This document shows, one piece after another, positions 57,510 through 64,000 of a DNA stretch of 64,000 nucleotides. How positions within the stretch are numbered: position 1 is the first letter of the stretch; each line of letters begins with the position of its first letter. A program made the position numbers and the translations under genes. Below the pieces are notes generated by a model. That model ran no database searches. It saw nothing but the letters and a program-made list of their open reading frames with translations, and had not been told where the DNA came from. This DNA comes from Pseudoalteromonas apostichopi (lineage in GTDB: Bacteria; Pseudomonadota; Gammaproteobacteria; Enterobacterales; Alteromonadaceae): positions 3,472,001 through 3,536,000 of the forward strand of contig NZ_AP028065.1 in the NCBI RefSeq assembly GCF_030297135.1, given 5' to 3'.

Positions 57510-59345
57510 TCAGATGTCTAACACTCTTTTTGGATCTCGCGGATAAAACTCATCAGGCTGTTTAGTGCACAAATCAAATTCACGGGTATTTTTGTAAGGT
57601 AGCTTCATAAAGCCTGCCACACCGACATCAGTGATATTGACAGCATATTGCATAAGCTTGCTTAATAAGCGTTTAAATTCAGGCTCTTTACTGGCATCAA
57701 GCAAACGATAGTAATGATGTATTTTCATCCTATCAGGTAAGGCTTCAAAAATTATACAGCCAGTATGGTGTATTTGGTTTAGCTCAAATACGCACTTAAT
57801 GACCTTTTTCGGGAGCTGTAACTGCTCATCAGGGTCTTTACCATCTTCAAAGTAAGAATGCGGTCTGGTTACGTCTGAGGCTTGTAAATCCATTACTTCA
57901 TAATCAAGCTCAGGTAAATGCTCAAACTTAAATGCACCGGTGCCATCCCGTTCCAGCTGAATGGTTTTACGTGCATCAAACAGGCAACATTTAAAGAGAC
58001 CTTTTTGTTCAATTCCCTGCGCCAACATCACAGTGTTGTTTATGGCATCGGTAAACGCAGTGCCAAGTGTTTCATCATGCAGAATAAGTGAAGACTCAAC
58101 AAACAGGGAGTTTTCTTTCCAATGAAAGCTCAAGCCCCCTACTACCGGGTATTTAGCTAAACGGCTTATTGATGCCAGAAAAGCTTTTTCGGTGTCGCCG
58201 GTATCAAATAAAAACTCTTTGTAGTATCTATCGAGCTGAGCGTCATTTACATCAAGTAATTGTTGATTGTGGTCGGCTTGCCTTAAAAATTGCTTACGTG
58301 AGCTGTAAACCACCGTATCTGGGTGCTCATCAAACTCACTAAACCAATAAGGAATATAAGGGCGAATGACTTTACGAGGTAGCTCAGGTAGGTAAGCTTT
58401 AGCCATTGTAGGCATATTACGCATAAAATAATCACCCGCCCCATCGCGAGTGGCCTTATTTTTTGAAAGCATACCATCAATGACTCGGGCAAGCTCCATA
58501 GGTAAATTTAAGCTTGTAGCCGGAATAACCGCTGCACCAAATCGGCAAGATTGAGCTGAGGCTAATGCATAAAGGGTTGAGGCAACACCTTGTTCATCAA
58601 ATCGTGGCGATGATTGTCCACCTGACATTTGCTCGTCACCAATAAAATACACATCACCCATACGTGCATTCGTGGTGCTTATATCAGCAGACATAAGATC
58701 CATAAAATTGCTGGCAACCGGATTCCCTTCAGCGTCTATTTGTGCATAAACAGAGCTGCCCCAGTCTACCAACGCCAATTTATTGGTTTGTTCATCATAA
58801 ACAATATTAGAGGGTTTAATATCGCCATGCACAATTGGCTGTGGACTTAGACCATTTTTGTGTTCACGCAAATCTACAAGCACATTGCGTAGCCTAAGAG
58901 CCAGCGCCATGACTTTTGCTGCACTAAAACGCCCCTGTTTGATGGATATTTTTTCTAAGTCTTCACCTAGAGCGCGTTCCATCATTAAAATACCTTGCTT
59001 TTTAATGCGTTCAAAAGCATAAAATTTGGGCACCAGCGGGTTATTAACTTGCGAGAGCATGTAGGCTTCGTCTTCTAAACGGTCACGCACACTTTGCGCG
59101 AGGGTTATACGTGAAAACTTAAATACCCAAGGTAAGCCTTCATCATCAACACCCGCAAAAACAAATCCAAACGCTCCAGAACCAATCAATTCAACGTCAC
59201 TGTAACCAAGCAAGGTCAGTTGTTTAATACAAATGTTAAGCCATTGGCGGTGCTTTTTAGCATCATGGTGAGACAGCAAGTAAACAGACTGTTCTTCATT
59301 GATATAAAAATTGCGGATTTGTTTGGGATTCACTGCATCTCTCAA
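57510..59345 (-). CDS. Serine/threonine protein kinase-domain protein
   Basis: A 611-residue cytosolic protein. Residues of about 50-310 form a eukaryotic-like kinase domain: glycine loop SGAFGFVF, Lys76 (VFKFSR), catalytic loop HGDIKPSN (Asp175, Lys177, Asn180) and DWG in place of DFG (Asp194). It should therefore be active. Residues of about 320-611 are an unrecognised C-terminal domain without transmembrane helix. The start is uncertain: TTG at 59345 has little upstream signal, and GTG at 59333 has GAGAG upstream. A hairpin lies just above the start. No phosphatase partner gene is adjacent. Confidence 0.85.
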   Translation of the reverse strand: MRDAVNPKQIRNFYINEEQSVYLLSHHDAKKHRQWLNICIKQLTLLGYSDVELIGSGAFGFVFAGVDDEGLPWVFKFSRITLAQSVRDRLEDEAYMLSQVNNPLVPKFYAFERIKKQGILMMERALGEDLEKISIKQGRFSAAKVMALALRLRNVLVDLREHKNGLSPQPIVHGDIKPSNIVYDEQTNKLALVDWGSSVYAQIDAEGNPVASNFMDLMSADISTTNARMGDVYFIGDEQMSGGQSSPRFDEQGVASTLYALASAQSCRFGAAVIPATSLNLPMELARVIDGMLSKNKATRDGAGDYFMRNMPTMAKAYLPELPRKVIRPYIPYWFSEFDEHPDTVVYSSRKQFLRQADHNQQLLDVNDAQLDRYYKEFLFDTGDTEKAFLASISRLAKYPVVGGLSFHWKENSLFVESSLILHDETLGTAFTDAINNTVMLAQGIEQKGLFKCCLFDARKTIQLERDGTGAFKFEHLPELDYEVMDLQASDVTRPHSYFEDGKDPDEQLQLPKKVIKCVFELNQIHHTGCIIFEALPDRMKIHHYYRLLDASKEPEFKRLLSKLMQYAVNITDVGVAGFMKLPYKNTREFDLCTKQPDEFYPRDPKRVLDI

Positions 59346-59347
59346 AG

Positions 59348-59370
59348 TTAAGCGGCATTTAACCGCTTAA
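59348..59370 (-). terminator. Weak hairpin between two minus-strand genes
   Basis: TTAAGCGG / CCGCTTAA with a seven-base loop. On the minus strand it follows the stop of the 162-residue protein gene and ends three bases before the TTG start of the kinase gene. It may terminate or attenuate. Confidence 0.45.
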
Positions 59371-59388
59371 TTATTGAATGCTAGACAG

Positions 59389-59877
59389 TTAATTACAAGG
59401 CTTTTGCTCTTCGATGATCCAGCCATGATTTTTAAAGACTAATTCTGAAAAAATTAAGATGGCGCCAGCAAGTAAAATAAGCTCGTTGAGTGATATGACT
59501 TCTGCCATGAATATCCATCCCAAAACAAAAAATGCTAAGGGATCGAGATACCTGAAATACCAAGCGACTTTTCGTGTTTTACCGTATGTGATTCTGTAGC
59601 GTTGTACTAATTCACCTTCACACTCTAATGATATAACAGCTGAGAACTTGAAGAAGGGTTTAACGCTTATACACAACTGACAGGATTTACCATCAATATT
59701 AAACTCATGAACAGATTTTGTTTTAAAGTTACGTGATTCTGCTATTAATTCACCGTCTACTTTCAGAACTTCTTTACCTGAGTAAGCAGAACCCCAGTAT
59801 TCAATTAAATGTTCACCCAGTTTGAAGTTAGCTTTAATTCCCTTGCTCATTGATACTGTAATGCCATGAGTGTTCAT
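59389..59877 (-). CDS. Hypothetical protein with C-terminal membrane helices
   Basis: A 162-residue protein of unknown family. The N-terminal 95 residues look like a beta-rich soluble domain (FKLGEHLIEYWGSAYSGKEVLKVDGELI). Residues of about 112-150 form two hydrophobic segments, so the protein is membrane-bound with its soluble domain probably in the cytosol. AAGGAG is correctly spaced from the ATG at 59877. It precedes the kinase gene in the same direction. Confidence 0.6.
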   Translation of the reverse strand: MNTHGITVSMSKGIKANFKLGEHLIEYWGSAYSGKEVLKVDGELIAESRNFKTKSVHEFNIDGKSCQLCISVKPFFKFSAVISLECEGELVQRYRITYGKTRKVAWYFRYLDPLAFFVLGWIFMAEVISLNELILLAGAILIFSELVFKNHGWIIEEQKPCN

Positions 59878-59920
59878 AAAAAATCTCCTTATAATTATGA
59901 AGTTAAGATACTTTAAAAAT

Positions 59921-59950
59921 AAAAAAACGGCAAGCTAGGCTTACCGTTTT
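59921..59950 (-). terminator. Terminator of the valine/acyl-CoA operon
   Basis: AAAACGG-AAGC pairs with GCTT-CCGTTTT (one mismatch) around a three-base loop and ends in a T run on the minus strand, about 35 bases after the last gene. Confidence 0.8.
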
Positions 59951-59985
59951 GGTACTTTCAATGGGTAAAGGGTTACCATTTAAAA

Positions 59986-60747
59986 TTAAAGGCGAATACC
60001 GCCATCAATTTCAACAACACGACCCGTAAAGAAATCATTCTCTACAATGTATTGTGCTGTTTGGGCTATTTCTTCAGCTTCACCAAAACGACCGACAGGC
60101 GTTACCGCCATCATGCGTTGTTTTGCTTCTGGTTTCATCGCATCTGTCATCGCAGTGCGGATAACACCCGGTGCGATTGCACCAACACGAATATTAAAGC
60201 GACCTAACTCTTTCGCCCAACCTGTTGTCATCGCAACAACACCGGCTTTAGATGCAGCATAGTTTGTTTGGCCAATGTTACCAGCGCGTGCAACGCTAGA
60301 CATATTAACGATAACGCCACCTTTGCCTGACTCAATCATGTGGCTCGCGGCTTCACGGCCTGCTAAAAATACACCGGTAAGATTCACATCAATCACTGAT
60401 TGAAACTGAGCCAACGACATTTTATCAACCACTTTGCCTTCTTTCGCTTTAATAAACATACCATCGCGTAAGATACCTGCATTGTTAATTAACACACCGA
60501 TATGGCCAAAGTCTTTGTTAATAGTATTAAACGTTGCTACAACAGCGTCTTCATCGGTCACATTGGCAGCATAAGCCATCACTTTTGTGCCATGTTTAGA
60601 AAGTGCAGATACTGCAGTATCAAGTACGTCTTGTTGCATATCGATAAGTGCAATGTTAGCACCAAGTGATGCAAATTTTTCGGCCATCGCAAAGCCTAAA
60701 CCTTGCGCACCACCTGTAATTACGATGTTGTTGTTTTTAATTTCCAC
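59986..60747 (-). CDS. SDR-family 3-hydroxyacyl-CoA dehydrogenase / 3-oxoacyl reductase
   Basis: A 253-residue short-chain dehydrogenase. The nucleotide loop is TGGAQGLGFAMAE, the structural motif NNAG lies near residue 90, the active site is Ser-x(12)-Tyr-x-x-x-Lys (NMSS...YAASKAG), and the C-terminal is VVEIDGGIRL. It would oxidise a 3-hydroxyacyl-CoA or reduce a 3-oxoacyl thioester with NAD(P)H. In this operon a catabolic role is likelier than fatty acid synthesis. GTG start at 60747 with GGAG upstream. Last gene of the operon, followed by a terminator. Confidence 0.9.
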   Translation of the reverse strand: MEIKNNNIVITGGAQGLGFAMAEKFASLGANIALIDMQQDVLDTAVSALSKHGTKVMAYAANVTDEDAVVATFNTINKDFGHIGVLINNAGILRDGMFIKAKEGKVVDKMSLAQFQSVIDVNLTGVFLAGREAASHMIESGKGGVIVNMSSVARAGNIGQTNYAASKAGVVAMTTGWAKELGRFNIRVGAIAPGVIRTAMTDAMKPEAKQRMMAVTPVGRFGEAEEIAQTAQYIVENDFFTGRVVEIDGGIRL

Positions 60748-60756
60748 AACAAACTC

Positions 60757-61647
60757 CTACTTCGAGAATAATTTAAAAATAGCGCTAAAATCATCACTAC
60801 CTGCACCTTGATGCTGAAGCATAGTGTATAAATTCTTCGCCATTGACCCCATTGGGGTAGATGAATTACTTTGTTGAGCCGCTTCCATAGCAAGGCCTAA
60901 ATCTTTCGCCATTAAATCAACCATAAAGCCCGGTTTGTAATCATTACTTGCTGGTGCCGTTTCCATTACACCTGGGCATGGGTTGTAAAGTTCAAGTGTC
61001 CAGTTACGGCCAGAGCTTGCGGTCATGATGTCACTTAACACTTTTGGGTCGAGCCCATTGTTAATACCCATTTGCAGGGCTTCACTGGTACCTGCCATTA
61101 AAATGCTCAGTAGCATGTTGTTACAGATTTTTGCCACTTGGCCAGCGCCAATATCACCAGCATGGAAGATGTTTTTACCCATATCAACTAAAGCAAGCTT
61201 AGCTTTTTCAAAGTGGCTTTGCTCACCACCAACGATAAAGGTTAAAGTGCCTGCTGTTGCACCAGCAACACCACCTGATACCGGCGCATCAACAAAATCA
61301 ATGCCTTTTTGAGCAAGTTCGCTGCCCACCTGACGCGCTGACTCTGCGTCAATGGTTGAGCAGTCAATGACTAAGGTTTTGCTATCAAGTAAGTTGATAA
61401 GACCCGTTTCACCTAAGTAAAGCGACTTAACATGCTTGCTTGCCGGAAGCATACTGATAAATATATCTGCACCAATGGCACACTCAGCCGCATCATTTGC
61501 AGCAACTGCACCTTTATCGGCAAGTTCACTTACTGCTGTTTTACTTAAGTCAAACACACGAACTGTGTGACCCGCATTAACAAGGTTTGCCGCCATCGGG
61601 CCACCCATGTTGCCTAAACCAATAAATCCTATTGTTAATTTAGCCAT
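60757..61647 (-). CDS. mmsB: 3-hydroxyisobutyrate dehydrogenase
   Basis: A 296-residue enzyme that oxidises 3-hydroxyisobutyrate to methylmalonate semialdehyde with NAD+ in valine degradation. The N-terminal Rossmann motif is IGFIGLGNMGGPMAANL, and the substrate-binding serine block is DAPVSGGVAGATAGTL. The catalytic lysine lies in GQVAKICNNMLL, and a late conserved KDLGLAMEAA is present. Length equals the family norm. AAGGGG precedes the ATG, and it sits nine bases before the SDR gene. Confidence 0.95.
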   Translation of the reverse strand: MAKLTIGFIGLGNMGGPMAANLVNAGHTVRVFDLSKTAVSELADKGAVAANDAAECAIGADIFISMLPASKHVKSLYLGETGLINLLDSKTLVIDCSTIDAESARQVGSELAQKGIDFVDAPVSGGVAGATAGTLTFIVGGEQSHFEKAKLALVDMGKNIFHAGDIGAGQVAKICNNMLLSILMAGTSEALQMGINNGLDPKVLSDIMTASSGRNWTLELYNPCPGVMETAPASNDYKPGFMVDLMAKDLGLAMEAAQQSNSSTPMGSMAKNLYTMLQHQGAGSDDFSAIFKLFSK

Positions 61648-61664
61648 TTGTTTACCCCTTGGAC

Positions 61665-62807
61665 TTAAGATGAAGTTAACGAATTGAGTGGATGAGTTTG
61701 CTCATCCCAGCGTGGTGTAAAGAAGCTATCTACAATTGCTTCGTCGATATCGCTAAGCGATTTAAACTGCCAGTTAGGTGCACCGTCTTTGTCGATTAAT
61801 AGCGCACGGACCCCTTCTTGGAACTCGCCTACTTCGCCACAGCGTACCGACATGCCCAGTTCCATTTTGAAGCACTGTGCTAATGTCATCTCTTTTGAGT
61901 TTGCTAATTGACGTTCAACCAGCGCACAACTAAGCGGACAACCATGCGCTAATGACTTTTGCGCACGTGTGAGCCATTTGTCTTCGGTATCTAAACCTTG
62001 GATGTAGTCGATTTTGCCCTGCAATGAGTCAAATTCAGCCAACTTTTGAATAACCTCAAGATTATCCTTTACGTTTCCTTTAGGTACACGGCCTGAAATA
62101 TTATCGATTGAGATTAAAATTTTAGTCAGCTTTTCGTGGTTTAATGAAGCCGTTTTGCCCCACTTTTCATCAGTGATAGCCGTTAACATAGCATCATATT
62201 TATCGGCAGTTGCATAGTGATCAGCAAGATTTACAAACAATGCATCTTCAGCATTGATAGACGCTGCAGTTAATCCTAAAAATAGACCAACTTGCTCAGG
62301 CATTTTATGTAAGAAATAACTGCCACCAACATCAGGGTATAAACCAATGGTAAGCTCAGGCATTGCAATACGAGAGGTTTCTGTTACCACGCGGTGACTT
62401 GCCCCTGCCATTAAACCTAAGCCGCCACCCATAACAATGCCATTACCCCAAAGTAAAATTGGTTTTTCATAGCAATGAATCAGATAGTCTAATTTATACT
62501 CAAGGGTAAAAAAATCTTCGATGTAATTAGCTGGCTCACCCGTGCTCATTGCTTTATGCAGGCTTACTACATCGCCACCGGCACAAAATGCTTTTTCGCC
62601 AGCACCTTTTAAAATAACCATGGCAACAGTGTCATCTTCAGCCCATTTTCTAAGCTGAGGCTCAAGCAGTTGGATCATGTCGTAATTTAAGGCGTTTAAC
62701 GATTTTGGCGCATTGAGTGTAGCAATTGCAATGAGGCCACTTGCGGCCTCAGCAGTTTCAAACACCACAGGCGCATCTTGATGATTTAGTAGTGTTACAT
62801 TAGTCAT
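61665..62807 (-). CDS. 3-hydroxyisobutyryl-CoA hydrolase-like enoyl-CoA hydratase family protein
   Basis: A 380-residue crotonase-fold protein of the longer HIBYL-CoA hydrolase class. The oxyanion-hole motifs are KAFCAGGDVVSLHKA and GIVMGGGLGLMAGASHRVVTE, followed by PELTIGLYPDVGGSYFL. In valine catabolism it would release 3-hydroxyisobutyrate for MmsB, the next gene. The ATG at 62807 overlaps the previous stop codon by one base (TAATG), so translation is coupled. A longer frame to 62822 is not supported. Confidence 0.92.
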   Translation of the reverse strand: MTNVTLLNHQDAPVVFETAEAASGLIAIATLNAPKSLNALNYDMIQLLEPQLRKWAEDDTVAMVILKGAGEKAFCAGGDVVSLHKAMSTGEPANYIEDFFTLEYKLDYLIHCYEKPILLWGNGIVMGGGLGLMAGASHRVVTETSRIAMPELTIGLYPDVGGSYFLHKMPEQVGLFLGLTAASINAEDALFVNLADHYATADKYDAMLTAITDEKWGKTASLNHEKLTKILISIDNISGRVPKGNVKDNLEVIQKLAEFDSLQGKIDYIQGLDTEDKWLTRAQKSLAHGCPLSCALVERQLANSKEMTLAQCFKMELGMSVRCGEVGEFQEGVRALLIDKDGAPNWQFKSLSDIDEAIVDSFFTPRWDEQTHPLNSLTSS

Positions 62808-63586
62808 TAGCCATTTACCCAATTAGCTTTACGCTTTTCTAAGAACGCATTCACACCTTCTTTTTGGTCTTGCGTATCAAATAATTGTACAAATAACTCA
62901 CGCTCTAGTGGCAATGCATGAGCCATCGGTTGTGTACGACCTTTTTGAATAAGCTCTTTACATGCAGTAACAGCAACCGGACTTTGCTCGCCAACTTGGT
63001 TAGCAAGTTTCATTGCCGCAGCTAAACTTTCGCCAGCGCCAACCACTTCTTCAACAAGGCCTATCTCGCGCGCTTTGTCTGCTTTTAGGCGCTCGCCACA
63101 TAAGATCATGCGTTTTGCCCAGCCTTCACCTACAAGCCATGCAAGATTTTGCGTACCACCAGCACATGGCAGTAAGCCAACTTTTGCTTCTGGTAATGCC
63201 ATTTGTGCTTGCTCTTCGGCAATACGAATGTCACAAGCAAGTGCAACTTCAAGGCCGCCGCCCATGGCATAGCCATTAATTGCCGCGATTGATACGCCAC
63301 GGAAATTGGTTAGTGCTTCAAATGCATCACCAAACACTTTTGACATAGTTGCAGCTACACCTTTATCACCACTGGCAAACACGTTTAAATCGGCACCAGC
63401 GCTAAAGAACTTTTCACCTTGACCTGTGATCACTAATGCATACACATTTTTGTTGGCATTTAGCTCAGTCACAGTCTCTTTAAGTGCTGTTAATGTATCT
63501 TGTGTCCAGGTATTCGCTGGCGGGTTGTTCATGGTTAAAACCGCTACGTTACCTTCAATATTTAAATCAATCGATGGATTAGACAT
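62807..63586 (-). CDS. Enoyl-CoA hydratase
   Basis: A 259-residue crotonase-fold hydratase with oxyanion-hole motifs EKFFSAGADLNVF and GYAMGGGLEVALACDIRIAEEQAQMALPEAKVGLLPCAGGTQNLAWLVGEGWAKRMILCGE. The acidic residue pattern is that of catalytic hydratases (methacrylyl-CoA or short-chain enoyl-CoA). AAGGAG precedes the ATG at 63586. It lies ten bases after the acyl-CoA dehydrogenase gene. Confidence 0.93.
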   Translation of the reverse strand: MSNPSIDLNIEGNVAVLTMNNPPANTWTQDTLTALKETVTELNANKNVYALVITGQGEKFFSAGADLNVFASGDKGVAATMSKVFGDAFEALTNFRGVSIAAINGYAMGGGLEVALACDIRIAEEQAQMALPEAKVGLLPCAGGTQNLAWLVGEGWAKRMILCGERLKADKAREIGLVEEVVGAGESLAAAMKLANQVGEQSPVAVTACKELIQKGRTQPMAHALPLERELFVQLFDTQDQKEGVNAFLEKRKANWVNG

Positions 63587-63596
63587 AGTATGCTCC

Positions 63597-64000
63597 TTAT
63601 AGAATGTCGCCAGTTGACTCGGCTAAGATACGACGTGCGATAATCACACGCATGATTTCGTTTGTGCCTTCAAGTATTTGATGCACACGTACGTCTCTAA
63701 AATGACGCTCTAATGGGTATTCTTTGATGTAACCGTAACCACCGTGAATTTGCAGTGCATCATCACAGACTTTAAAACCAACATCTGTTGCAAAACGTTT
63801 TGCCATTGCACAATAAGTGGTTTTTTCGCTATCACCGGTATCTAGTTTAAATGCCGCTAAGCGAACCATTTGACGAGCCGCAACAAGTTCTGTGTTCATA
63901 TCGGCAATTTTGAACTGTAATGCTTGGAAAGCAGCTAATGGCTTACCAAATTGCTCACGTTCTTTTAAGTATTCGCGTGCGGTGTTAAGTGCTGCTTGCG
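63597..64000 (-). CDS. Acyl-CoA dehydrogenase (3' part only, N-terminus outside window)
   Basis: The frame is open to the right edge, so only the C-terminal 133 residues or so are visible. They contain the C-terminal catalytic domain of an acyl-CoA dehydrogenase: EREQFGKPLAAFQALQFKIADM, DALQIHGGYGYIKEYPLERHFRDVRVHQILEGTNEIMRVIIAR. In a valine operon this is probably isobutyryl-CoA or another branched-chain dehydrogenase (FAD-dependent). The first base of the operon is not in the window. Confidence 0.93.
   Translation of the reverse strand, partial: QAALNTAREYLKEREQFGKPLAAFQALQFKIADMNTELVAARQMVRLAAFKLDTGDSEKTTYCAMAKRFATDVGFKVCDDALQIHGGYGYIKEYPLERHFRDVRVHQILEGTNEIMRVIIARRILAESTGDIL

Noticed and set aside
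1..64000. CRISPR arrays, prophage, tRNA or rRNA genes
   Set aside because: No regularly spaced repeats, phage structural genes, cloverleaf sequences or ribosomal RNA sequence were recognised when reading the window.

Overview
The window reads as chromosomal DNA of a marine gammaproteobacterium of the order Alteromonadales, most likely Pseudoalteromonas. That is inferred from the protein families present (rhombosortase, FabA, RMF, YciA- and VF530-type proteins, AcuR/AcuI, a valine/fatty-acid catabolic operon), the moderately AT-rich composition and the dense bacterial gene packing. No rRNA, tRNA, CRISPR array, prophage or intact insertion sequence was recognised.

Layout. 1-16.7 kb is ordinary housekeeping and envelope material: a nuclease fragment, an S9 peptidase lipoprotein, rhombosortase, gamma-glutamyltransferase, NAD-malic enzyme, a SIMPL protein, a DUF2254 membrane protein, a MAPEG/solute-binding/sulfotransferase trio, MiaE, a PPP-type phosphatase, a MITE-like repeat and an ABC-F ATPase. 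16.7-20.5 kb is an AT-rich accessory stretch with unfamiliar small genes, a nucleoside-deoxyribosyltransferase-like protein and eroded coding-like DNA. 20.5-26 kb is a response regulator-MoxR-DUF58-transglutaminase operon and a Na+/H+ antiporter.

26-49.4 kb is the centrepiece: a large exopolysaccharide locus whose gene content and order match the syp (symbiosis polysaccharide) locus of Vibrio fischeri as I remember it. One minus-strand unit (37.4 to 30.4 kb) encodes a STAS protein (SypA-like), an OmpA-like lipoprotein, a six-SLBB export protein, a degenerate tyrosine-kinase-like ATPase, a kinase-REC-PP2C partner-switch protein (SypE-like) and a LuxO/SypG-type sigma-54 activator. A second minus-strand unit (47.9 to 37.6 kb) encodes the glycosyltransferases, flippase, polymerase, acetyltransferase, chain-length regulator and a fused glycosyltransferase/initiating sugar transferase. 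A plus-strand unit (48.1-49.4 kb) encodes a GT2 glycosyltransferase and a lone receiver protein. A cytoplasmic hybrid kinase and a separate Hpt protein lie at the edge. Four sigma-54 promoter-like sequences precede these units, and exact copies of the LuxO-type palindrome TTGCA-N3-TGCAA lie upstream. One copy is centred between the two divergent promoters. The inferred circuit is kinase to Hpt to activator to sigma-54 promoters, with SypA/SypE-type control after transcription.

49.4-64 kb returns to core functions: a nuclease-like protein, thioesterase, M23 peptidase, a two-domain QueD-like protein, fabA with a perfect FabR-type palindrome, rmf, the acuR-acuI acrylate-detoxification pair with matching operators, a VF530 protein, a GLO1-type glyoxalase, a protein kinase, and a valine/branched-chain acyl-CoA degradation operon that runs off the right edge.
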